Positions 38,001 to 44,808 of a DNA stretch of 64,000 nucleotides are shown here, one piece after another. How positions within the stretch are numbered: the stretch's first letter is position 1; every line of letters starts with the position of its first letter. The position numbers and the translations under genes were made by a program. Source of the stretch: Salinisphaera japonica YTM-1 (lineage in GTDB: Bacteria; Pseudomonadota; Gammaproteobacteria; Nevskiales; Salinisphaeraceae); the NCBI RefSeq assembly GCF_003788585.1, contig NZ_AYKG01000002.1:1-64000 (forward strand), in the 5' to 3' direction. Below the pieces are notes generated by a model. That model was not told the DNA's origin. It did not search any database and saw only the letters and a list, made by a program, of their open reading frames with translations.

Positions 38001-38764
38001 CGATTCGCAAGACACTCAACGACTGCGACGCACGTCTGGCTGATATCGTCGATGACCAGGGCAACGGCGTCGTCGGTGAATCTCCGGATAACTGTATCCA
38101 GGTCTCGTTGTTGCCGGGCGGGTTCAGCGCGCTCACCGGTATCGGCATCAGCCTGGCCGAGGCGTTCCCCGCGATCGCCGAAGCCGTCACGGACCCGCTG
38201 GAGGAAGTGACCGATCCGGTCAACACGCTGGTTTCCTCGTTGCCTGTTGTAGGCCCGGTGCTGGGTGGCACGTTCAATACGGTGCAAGACGCTCTGCAGG
38301 GCCTGACGACCGCCGTGTTCGGCGCGGTCGGCGGCTCGATTCCGGTCAACGGCGATCCGATCAATACCGGCCAGATCCTGCTGCGCTTCCCCAACCAGAC
38401 CAACGACGGCGGCGGCCAGACGGCCCAATCCGGCTATATCGTTCCCGAATGCGAAGGCACGTTGAACGGTCAGGCGTATCAATACGAACCCTGCTTCGTC
38501 GCCGGTCTGAATCTGGTTGCCTCGGCCCCGGATGCACAGGGCCTGGAACTCGAGCCGCAGGTCATTCGGCTGAATCTGGTCGGCCCGGTAACGTTCCAGC
38601 AGAACGGCCGCTTGGTGATCGCACTGAACAACGCCAACACGTTCAGTCTGGCCGCCAGCGCACTCGGTCTTCTGCCGGCGACCGCAGAGATTCGACCCGG
38701 CCGGCTGAACTTCCAGCTTACGGGTAACGAAATCCACGGGGGCCGCGCGTTCCCCGAGCGCTAA
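35093..38764 (+). CDS. Large lipoprotein with bacterial Ig-like (Big_5/SbsA-type) domains
   Basis: 1223 residues from a GTG start with AGGGAG eight bases upstream. A basic N-terminus, hydrophobic helix and lipobox LSAC predict lipidation at about Cys46 and attachment to the outer membrane. Ig-like modules can be seen from about 65 (VFSYPYNGQQNVTLTSQIAFRT), 210 (ISLSETIDPSSV) and 580 (LTFSEPLDPLSVNGQSIQMTG ... LRDLAGNAL), all of the Big_5 type. An acidic low-complexity DDDDDSDS stretch lies near 720. Function is unknown; surface adhesion or structural roles are usual guesses. It is monocistronic, with a terminator at 38800. Confidence 0.88.
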   Translation: MKNKRSTGMQPDQLASGFRAELKKTVRHTGLAVCLAATSGLMLSACDSGSGGDNGRTPAEQQAIEDGPMGLVFSYPYNGQQNVTLTSQIAFRTQSAFDNDIADAIALRTASGDIAPELSINVVQDDNQPNVYRIETSRPLRGNVTYRLVTTRALQSGDVRYDAGQTLFQFTTAPTPGAPSAGEFRVTEVAPGESNPVTGQTSIFAQFNTLHISLSETIDPSSVIDGETFTVTGPDGNDIEGARMVSGHEIAFDPADNLAPGDYTISLSGDVRSAFGKSLEPMSVTRTVLDSGDIVQQNLLVDNGQGFAGDADDSPLDGLMDNLVTIRTQLIGVNQQPARNQPERAGVLVNLSQPGMPGFGDVFPNSLPAGQLVQLKPLSVSLNGDVPTPLQSGPIQVQFGTDANVYLMANDYQDIATPTAVRLRFDLNNTTLIEAAPGTPEYVVQALANGVFNQSALNVQASGLAIPQDNGDLVITTLGAFPLTVNRSDDLTIDFSLTLRLPAGEQTPVVADNVAPFVISQTPSACLYTFGTPAYRPVYSQRGSAPTALPEQACLQVLQQGGALTTPSGINDFQIEGSPALTFSEPLDPLSVNGQSIQMTGPTGNVPVSFQVDGSSVVLRPDDLLQPNTQYTIALGSGSALRDLAGNALVANPAGGPGQSIRFTTEPQVFNEAMQAPVILGELTPGVPCALEGGDFMSGGNDAGRCVGSEPADASGLDDDDDSDSMAGGMVTASATTDYPVFQNPKNVSVNVSFSKFVQRDTVVLADGCLTSGSGDDNSNNDATVALERIDGNGQCVGVPEASLAFLNTNDDTTRGFTIRPAQELTEGARYWIVICGNDGDASCGATILDTDGLALNTDPFNGTGTTPASQDAAGGPDIIMPFDAIGYTTDFYADQFTLPYTDTNGNGQFDDADGNGVYSEGDERPQASNRALVNLSLLGAPITNTDNLGSRPDVNGAYPAYLSLTRPVAIRKTLNDCDARLADIVDDQGNGVVGESPDNCIQVSLLPGGFSALTGIGISLAEAFPAIAEAVTDPLEEVTDPVNTLVSSLPVVGPVLGGTFNTVQDALQGLTTAVFGAVGGSIPVNGDPINTGQILLRFPNQTNDGGGQTAQSGYIVPECEGTLNGQAYQYEPCFVAGLNLVASAPDAQGLELEPQVIRLNLVGPVTFQQNGRLVIALNNANTFSLAASALGLLPATAEIRPGRLNFQLTGNEIHGGRAFPER

Positions 38765-38799
38765 CGCGTGATGGCATGACGCATCGGCAACGATGAACC

Positions 38800-38834
38800 G
38801 GCCCCGGTTATCCTCAGGATGATCGGGGCTTTTT
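38800..38834 (+). terminator. Intrinsic terminator after the Ig-like lipoprotein gene
   Basis: GCCCCGG and CGGGGC arms with an inner ATCCT/AGGAT stem, followed by TTTTT, about 36 bases after the stop codon. Confidence 0.88.
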
Positions 38835-39063
38835 AGTGCATCACGCGAACAGGCTGAGTCTTCAAGACAGCGCCTTGGGCAGACCTCACCGCTCGGCCCG
38901 CATCCAGCCCCCGACTGATGAATTCTAGCCGGCTTCTTCGCTACGGCGCGGTCTCACGCCTGGCAGCGCCAAGATATATGTCTGGCGCCGGGGACGGGAC
39001 GGTAACGCCGCGTCGAGACGTATCCCATGTCAGACGGCGAAAACAAGACAGAACACGGTTCTA

Positions 39064-39229
39064 GGGAGGGCGTGTCGTCATGAAATATGACGTCGCATTG
39101 CCCGCGCCGGGCGTGTCAGGCAAGGCGCGGGCCGCCGAGCGTGGCGTACCAGGTCAAGGCCCGTCAGCGGCATGGCGCGTCCGGCGCGAGCAACCCGAAT
39201 GGGCCGACTTATCTTATGACGACACGCCC
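39064..39229. repeat. Repeat family B (166-bp MITE-like element)
   Basis: Flanked by TA at 39062-39063 and 39230-39231. The right end ATGACGACACGCCC is the exact complement of GGGCGTGTCGTCAT at 39068-39081; the left end carries four extra bases (GGGA) before it. No transposase or supported gene lies inside. As with family A, the right-hand TA plus the element's terminal base forms a TAG stop, here of the MCE-operon lipoprotein on the minus strand. Confidence 0.8.
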
Positions 39230-39783
39230 TAGCCGGTCTGGGCCAGTATCTGCATGGCCAGCTCGCGCACGGCGTTCGACATGGCCTGGCCGATGATTTC
39301 GGCGTTGTCGCCTGAGCGCGCCGGCAGCGGCTGCGTGATCAGCGCCGTATCGCGCGACACGGCGGTGTCGGCGTTATCGGTGACTCGCCACTGGGCGGCC
39401 AGCACCACGGTGCCGCCCGGCTGTGGCTCAAACGTAGAGACATCGACATGCACATCGTAGGGTTTGTTGCGCCCCTGCACGAGTTTTTCGTCGATGGTCT
39501 GTTGCAACAGCTGTGTCATGGCCACCGGCAGGCGGATCGCCCATTTCGCGTTGGCCACTTCCGACAGGACATGGGCATCGCTTCGGACCTGGAGATGATA
39601 GTTATCCAGATATTCGGGCACCTGCACCCGCATGACGTGCCAGTCACTGGGCCGGGCCGGCACGCGATCGGTCTGTGGCGGCGACAGTGTTATACGCTTG
39701 AGCGGCGGCACGCTGCCACAGCCGGCCAGCAGACCGCCGGAGACCAGTAATACGCCGGCCCATCGTAGCGTTGCGTGTTTCAT
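39229..39783 (-). CDS. ABC-type transport auxiliary lipoprotein (PqiC-like)
   Basis: 184-residue lipoprotein, last gene of the MCE operon. The signal peptide ends LLAGC with Cys22 as the lipid site. The body (RITLSPPQTDRVP, VQVPEYLDNYHLQVRSDAH, and a C-terminal NAVRELAMQIL helix) matches the PqiC/YmbA-type family, which partners MCE proteins in lipid transfer across the periplasm. Its start overlaps the MCE gene stop at 39783. The stop TAG uses bases of repeat family B. Confidence 0.9.
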   Translation of the reverse strand: MKHATLRWAGVLLVSGGLLAGCGSVPPLKRITLSPPQTDRVPARPSDWHVMRVQVPEYLDNYHLQVRSDAHVLSEVANAKWAIRLPVAMTQLLQQTIDEKLVQGRNKPYDVHVDVSTFEPQPGGTVVLAAQWRVTDNADTAVSRDTALITQPLPARSGDNAEIIGQAMSNAVRELAMQILAQTG

Positions 39784-40766
39784 CAGCGGCCATCGCCTCC
39801 GTAGAGCAGCGCATGCGGATTGCGCTCGAGTGTTTCGGCAAATCGACGAATCGAGGACGCTGCCGCCGACAGATCGCGCAGGGTGCTCTCGACATCCTGG
39901 CGGGTTCCGGAATCGGGATCCGTGACCTGCTGGATCTGTCGCGACAACTGCGCCAGGCTGTCGCTGGTCGCCTGAACGTTGTTCAGCACCTGGGTGATCT
40001 GTTCGTCGCGCGAATCGATCTGATCGGTCGCGGTATCGCTGAGCCGCTCGACGCTGGCCAGCGTCTGTTGCAGCTGCTTGTTGTTCTGATTCACCGCGTT
40101 CGTGACCGCGGTCAGCGTATCGTCAGTGTTTTCAGTGGTCTGCTTGAGTGCCGGCGTGAGCGTGGTGACGGCCGTATCCACGTCTTCGGCGAGTGTGACC
40201 ATGGTCTTCAGGGCATGATCGACGCGTTCAAGCGTCTGTTTCCACGGCAGCTCGGCCACCGTGTCCTTGAGTTGATCGAGCTGGGACGGCACAGCCGGAA
40301 TTTCCGGCACGTCAAGCTTCGAGGGCGCCAACACGAAATTCGCCGGCTCATCGGGCTGGAAATCCAGATTCACCGCAAGCTGTGAGGTGACATAGCTGTA
40401 GATGACCAGTTGCGCGCGCAGCCCGTGCTCGACCATCGAATCGATCGACATGTCGTTATCGGCGGTCTCGCCGTTGAGCATGGTCAGATTATCGCCGCTC
40501 ATGTCCACGGTGACCGCGATGCGTGCGCCTTCACCCTGATCCGCCAGACGCAGCTGCACTTTCTTGACCGTGCCCACTTGCACGCCGCGGAACAGCACAC
40601 GCGAGCCGTTGGTCAACCCGAGCACGGACTGATCGAAAAAGATGATCGCCTGACGATCCTGGCGCAGCAGCCCGGTATTGCCGAACGCCAGAATGCCGAC
40701 CGCAATGAGTGCGAGCGCCCCCAGAAGAAACGCGCCGATGATCGTATAGTTACGATTACTCGCCAT
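39783..40766 (-). CDS. MlaD-family MCE-domain protein
   Basis: 327 residues: an N-terminal membrane helix (about 9-28), then one MCE domain (about 38-120, with SVLGLTNGSRVLFRGVQVGTV), then a long helical tail (from about 170) rich in Gln, Thr and Asp. It is longer than E. coli MlaD (about 183 residues) and closer to the single-MCE proteins found with PqiC-like lipoproteins. It should form a periplasmic ring that passes lipids between the permease and the lipoprotein. 15 bases separate it from the ATPase gene. Confidence 0.93.
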   Translation of the reverse strand: MASNRNYTIIGAFLLGALALIAVGILAFGNTGLLRQDRQAIIFFDQSVLGLTNGSRVLFRGVQVGTVKKVQLRLADQGEGARIAVTVDMSGDNLTMLNGETADNDMSIDSMVEHGLRAQLVIYSYVTSQLAVNLDFQPDEPANFVLAPSKLDVPEIPAVPSQLDQLKDTVAELPWKQTLERVDHALKTMVTLAEDVDTAVTTLTPALKQTTENTDDTLTAVTNAVNQNNKQLQQTLASVERLSDTATDQIDSRDEQITQVLNNVQATSDSLAQLSRQIQQVTDPDSGTRQDVESTLRDLSAAASSIRRFAETLERNPHALLYGGDGR

Positions 40767-40781
40767 GCGTCACACGCTGCG

Positions 40782-41576
40782 TCATATCGATTCTGTCTCC
40801 TCGGCCTCGATCGGCTCGCGTTTTAGAAAAGCCCGCACGCGATCCGGGCCGTGCTCGACGAGCCGGTGCGGGTCGCCGTGGGCGATCGCTGTCTTCGACT
40901 GATTGTCGAGATAGATACTATCGTCGGCGATGGTAAAAATACTTGGCAGCTCGTGCGTGACCGCGATGACCGACAGTTTGAGCGCGTCGCGCAGGCGCAT
41001 GATCAAGGCATCCAGGCGCTGCGAGGTGATCGGGTCCAGCCCGGCGCTGGGCTCGTCCAGGAACAGATAGTCCGGGTCCAGCGCGATCGCACGGGCCAGC
41101 CCCGCCCGTTTCTGCATGCCGCCCGAGAGTTCGCTGGGCATGCGTGACTGTTGCCCGGCCAGCCCCACGAGTGCCAGCTTGAAGGCCACCTGATCGGCGA
41201 TTTCACCGGCGCCCATCTTAGTGTGCAGCTGCATCGGCAGTGCAACATTCTCACCCACCGTCATCGACGACCAGAGTGCTGTTGACTGGAACAACACGCC
41301 GATGCGTCGTTGCAGTGCGGCACGCTCGGCGCGATCGCCGGTGACCAGACGCTTGCCGTCGAAAACGATCTCGCCCTGATCGGCCCGGGCCAGATCGATC
41401 ATGTGTCGCAGCAGCGTACTCTTGCCGCAGCCCGACACGCCCATGATCACGAAGATCGAGGCCGGGTGAATCGCGAACGACAGCGCCTCTTGCACCAGCG
41501 TATCGCCAAAGGCCAGGCGCAGGTCGCGCACGACGATACCGCGCTCGAGGTTCTGATTATCGGATAGCTCGGCCAT
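40782..41576 (-). CDS. MlaF-like ABC transporter ATP-binding protein
   Basis: 264-residue ATPase of the MCE lipid transporter. Walker A GVSGCGKST, ABC signature LSGGMQKRAGLARA, and Walker B YLFLDEPSAGLDP are all present, the last in the form typical of Mla/MCE ATPases. It follows the permease gene after 11 bases. Confidence 0.96.
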   Translation of the reverse strand: MAELSDNQNLERGIVVRDLRLAFGDTLVQEALSFAIHPASIFVIMGVSGCGKSTLLRHMIDLARADQGEIVFDGKRLVTGDRAERAALQRRIGVLFQSTALWSSMTVGENVALPMQLHTKMGAGEIADQVAFKLALVGLAGQQSRMPSELSGGMQKRAGLARAIALDPDYLFLDEPSAGLDPITSQRLDALIMRLRDALKLSVIAVTHELPSIFTIADDSIYLDNQSKTAIAHGDPHRLVEHGPDRVRAFLKREPIEAEETESI

Positions 41577-41587
41577 AGAAGAGCGGC

Positions 41588-42748
41588 TTAAATGCCCAGC
41601 GCGTTCGTGCAGAGCGCGGCCACGGCATCGATGGAGATGATCCCGATGATACAGACAACCACCGTGCGTGTTGCCGCGCGCCCGACTTCTGCGGCGTTAC
41701 GCCCGGCGTTCAGCCCGATATAACAACTGGTCAGGGCAATGAGTACGCCGAAGGCGATGGATTTGACGAAGCCGATCACGAATTCGGACAGGCTCATCGC
41801 ATCCTGTAGCCGCTCGACGAAGGCCACCGGCGGCGTGCCGAGCACGATATGCGCCACGATCATGCCGCCGGCAATAGCCAACGTCGCGCCGTAGAGAAAC
41901 AGCAGCGGCATCATCAGTGACAAGGCCGCCAACCGAGGCAGGGCCAGGAACTCGAACGGCGAAACGCCGATCATGCGCAGGGCATCAATCTCTTCGTTGG
42001 ATTCCATGGTCGCCAGATGCGCGGCGAACGTGGCCCCGATACGCCCGGCCATGATGAACGCGGTCATGATCGCGGCCATTTCTCGTGCCGAAGCGATACC
42101 CACGAGATCGGCCAGATACATGCCGGCACCGAACGTCTGAAGCTGCACCGCGCCGATAAAGCCAAGCACGGCACCGATCAGGATATTGACGACCGTAACC
42201 ACCGGCAGTGACGCGGCTCCGGTCTCGCGAACCAGCTCGACGAAATCGCGCCATCGGGTCTGGGCGCGGCCGGACACCAGGGCCGGGGTAAGCGCCATCG
42301 CCTGGCCCACCAGATTCGCCGTGTTGCGCGCGACACTGGCCTGCGCGCCCGCTCGGCGGCCCACGCGTGCCAGCAAACCCGGCCGCCGCGGGCGTTCGGG
42401 TGCGGCCGGCGTCGGGCTTGCCAGGGCGATGAGTGCCGAAATGTCGTCCGGCAGATCGCGTGTGTCCAGCGACACATTATCCTGGGTCAGTGCGTCGCCC
42501 AGCGCATGGACAAACGCCGCCACCCGCGGATGTGCATTATCCAACGCCGCACCATCGACCACCACACGCGATTGGCCGCCCACATCGAGCGTATCGGCGA
42601 CGTGCGCAGCCGATGGCGGACGTATGGCACGCCCCCAGTCACCCGACAGCTGGACCACCGGCGTGCCCGATTCGGTCTCGAATGCAATCAGCTCCGAGGT
42701 CGTCGCCCGCTCGCTCACGTCAAACGCCCCAGCGCGGAGCATTGACAT
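41588..42748 (-). CDS. MlaE-like permease with N-terminal STAS domain
   Basis: About 386 residues. The first ~110 form a STAS domain (PVVQLSGDWGRAI, RVVVDGAALDN), the role played by separate MlaB in E. coli. The rest is the MlaE permease with about five helices, including the EQ loop region (TMESNEEIDALRMIGVSPFEFLALPR). It is the first gene of the operon, so ATPase, MCE and lipoprotein follow in order. The start is uncertain: ATG 42772 would add eight residues, and neither has a clear ribosome binding site. Confidence 0.92.
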   Translation of the reverse strand: MSMLRAGAFDVSERATTSELIAFETESGTPVVQLSGDWGRAIRPPSAAHVADTLDVGGQSRVVVDGAALDNAHPRVAAFVHALGDALTQDNVSLDTRDLPDDISALIALASPTPAAPERPRRPGLLARVGRRAGAQASVARNTANLVGQAMALTPALVSGRAQTRWRDFVELVRETGAASLPVVTVVNILIGAVLGFIGAVQLQTFGAGMYLADLVGIASAREMAAIMTAFIMAGRIGATFAAHLATMESNEEIDALRMIGVSPFEFLALPRLAALSLMMPLLFLYGATLAIAGGMIVAHIVLGTPPVAFVERLQDAMSLSEFVIGFVKSIAFGVLIALTSCYIGLNAGRNAAEVGRAATRTVVVCIIGIISIDAVAALCTNALGI

Positions 42749-42831
42749 GGCAGCGCACCACGGCCGGCCCATCCTGAGCAGGGCGGCAGCTCACACGAAA
42801 CGCGAGATTTTCGATCATGCCGCGCAGCTTA

Positions 42832-43128
42832 GGGCCTGTTGCCGTTTCATGCGAGCGCCGTTTTCGTCGAGAGTCCGCAGTGTGTCCTGCAAGGCGCGAG
42901 TCGCCGCGTCGCGGCGTGCCACGACCAAGACTCGTAACGCCGCAGGGCGCCCATCGTTAATTTTTATGGGCGGCCCAACCCTTCGGGCCAAGCGCGCCAA
43001 AATTAACGACACGTCGGCAATACAGCGTTCTAGCCCACTTGCGCAGAGTGACTGCGCGGCGCGGACTACGCCTCGTCTTGCCGCAAAACAGCGCTTGGCG
43101 CGGGCTCGCATGAAACGGCAACAGGCCC
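42832..43128. repeat. Repeat family A, copy A5 (297-bp MITE-like element)
   Basis: Bounded by TA at 42830-42831 and 43129-43130, with outer bases T on the left and A on the right. Left end GGGCCTGTTGCCGTTTCATG, right end GAAACGGCAACAGGCCC. The outer bases differ on the two sides, so the duplicated target is TA and not a longer CTAG. It lies between the permease gene start and the efflux outer-membrane gene end. Confidence 0.92.
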
Positions 43129-43185
43129 TAACCCAGCCGGCCAGGACGTGCACGGCCGGGCCGCACGCACAACACCCGCCCCCGA

Positions 43186-44808
43186 TTACGGATCGTTGCC
43201 CGGAATCGGGGTGTTGGTGGTCGCCGCACCGGCACCGTCTTTTGCGCCCGGCACCGGCTCATAGTCGTCGGCAACCTCTTGCAAGGCCGGATCCAGCGAA
43301 TCGGACTGCTGTGTCCAGCCGCCGCCCAGCGCCTTGTACAGATCAGCCGTGGCGGTGAAACGCGAGGCGATCGCATCGGCCAGGTCCAGCTGGCTGGAGA
43401 ACAGATTGCGCTGTGCATCGAGCACGTCGAAGAAATCCGTGCGACCGACCTGATAACGCAGGTTGGCCAGGCGCAGCGTCTCGCGATAGCTTTCGACCTG
43501 CTCCTGAATGGCCAGATAGCGCTGGCGGCTGTACTTGACCGCCTGCAGGGCGTTCTCGACTTCCTGGAAAGCTTGCCGCACGGCCTGGCGATACTGAATC
43601 TCGGCCTGTGCCTTCTGGGCCTTGGAGCTTCGGTATTGCGCGTTTATCCGGCCGAAATCGAGAATCGGCGCGGTGATCGAGCCGCTGATGCGCTGCAACT
43701 CCGAGTACGGCTCGAACAGATCCGACACATCCAGAGCCTGTGTGCCCAGCCCCGCGCTCAGATTGAGCGTCGGGAAGAAACGGGCTTTCGCCACACCGAC
43801 GTTGGCGTTGGCTGCGATGAGCGAAGCTTCCGCGGCACGGATATCCGGGCGACGTTCGATCAGCGACGACGGCAGTACGACCGGCAGATCGGTCGGCAAT
43901 GTCAGGTCTTCGAAATCGCCGTCGGGCACCGTTGTGGTGTTCATGATCTGGCGCGGTGTCTTGCCGGTCAGAATCGCCAACGATGTTTGTAGCCGATCGG
44001 CCTGTTGTTCCAACGGCGGCAGCTGTGCCCGCGCCGATTGCAACAAGGATTTCGTTTGCAGCAGAACCAGCTTGTTGATCGCGCCGTATTCATAGCGCTT
44101 CTTGTCGAGCTGGTAGCCCTGGAGCCGTGTCTTGATCGTCTCCTTGGTGACCGCGATCTGACGCTGATAGGACCGCAGCGACATGTAGTTTGTCACCACG
44201 TCCGAGACCACCATCAGACGCAACGAATCCTGGGTGTAGGCTGAACTGAGCAGCTGCCCGCGTGCCTGCTCGGCCGAGCGACGCAGCGCGCCCCACAGAT
44301 CGAACTCGTAGTTCAACGTCCCGGTGACGGAAAAGAAATTGAAGCGCTGGACCTGGGTGCTGCTGTTCGCACCACCGCCGCCACCGCCTCCGGCGCCACC
44401 ACCACCGGCCGAGCCGCCGGATGATCCACCGCTGGAGCCGCCGCCGACACCGCCGCCGCCACCGGCAAATGCGGCCGTACCGCTACGCTGCCGCTGGGCC
44501 TGGGCCTGGCCTTCGACCGAGGGATAGAGCTGGGCGTTCTGAAAGCCCAGCTCGGCCCGGGCCTGGCGAATACGCTCGAACTGCAGCGCAATCTGCAGGT
44601 TCGAATCCAGGGCCTGGTCGATCAGCTTGTTGAGCGTGGGGTCCTGATAGCGCGTCCACCAGTAGGCCAGCTCTTGTTGCTGCTGTTGTGAGAGCAGCGT
44701 CGAGTCGAACCGGGATTCCGGCAGATCAAGATCCGGACGTTCATAGTCCGGCCCGACTGCACAACCGGCCAGCAGGACGACCGCACCGAGGATCAGCGCA
44801 CTACGCAT
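43186..44808 (-). CDS. RND efflux outer membrane factor (OprM/NodT type)
   Basis: 540-residue outer-membrane channel of the AcrAB-type pump. The signal peptide ends LLAGC (Cys16), followed by AVGPDYERPD, the standard start of the NodT lipoprotein family. TolC-like helical repeats follow (RIRQARAELG, LFEPYSELQRISG). An unusual Gly/Ser-rich insert of about 35 residues (115-149; 44359-44466) sits in the first predicted surface loop between the two beta strands. The start ATG overlaps the stop of the pump gene by eight bases. Confidence 0.94.
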   Translation of the reverse strand: MRSALILGAVVLLAGCAVGPDYERPDLDLPESRFDSTLLSQQQQQELAYWWTRYQDPTLNKLIDQALDSNLQIALQFERIRQARAELGFQNAQLYPSVEGQAQAQRQRSGTAAFAGGGGGVGGGSSGGSSGGSAGGGGAGGGGGGGANSSTQVQRFNFFSVTGTLNYEFDLWGALRRSAEQARGQLLSSAYTQDSLRLMVVSDVVTNYMSLRSYQRQIAVTKETIKTRLQGYQLDKKRYEYGAINKLVLLQTKSLLQSARAQLPPLEQQADRLQTSLAILTGKTPRQIMNTTTVPDGDFEDLTLPTDLPVVLPSSLIERRPDIRAAEASLIAANANVGVAKARFFPTLNLSAGLGTQALDVSDLFEPYSELQRISGSITAPILDFGRINAQYRSSKAQKAQAEIQYRQAVRQAFQEVENALQAVKYSRQRYLAIQEQVESYRETLRLANLRYQVGRTDFFDVLDAQRNLFSSQLDLADAIASRFTATADLYKALGGGWTQQSDSLDPALQEVADDYEPVPGAKDGAGAATTNTPIPGNDP

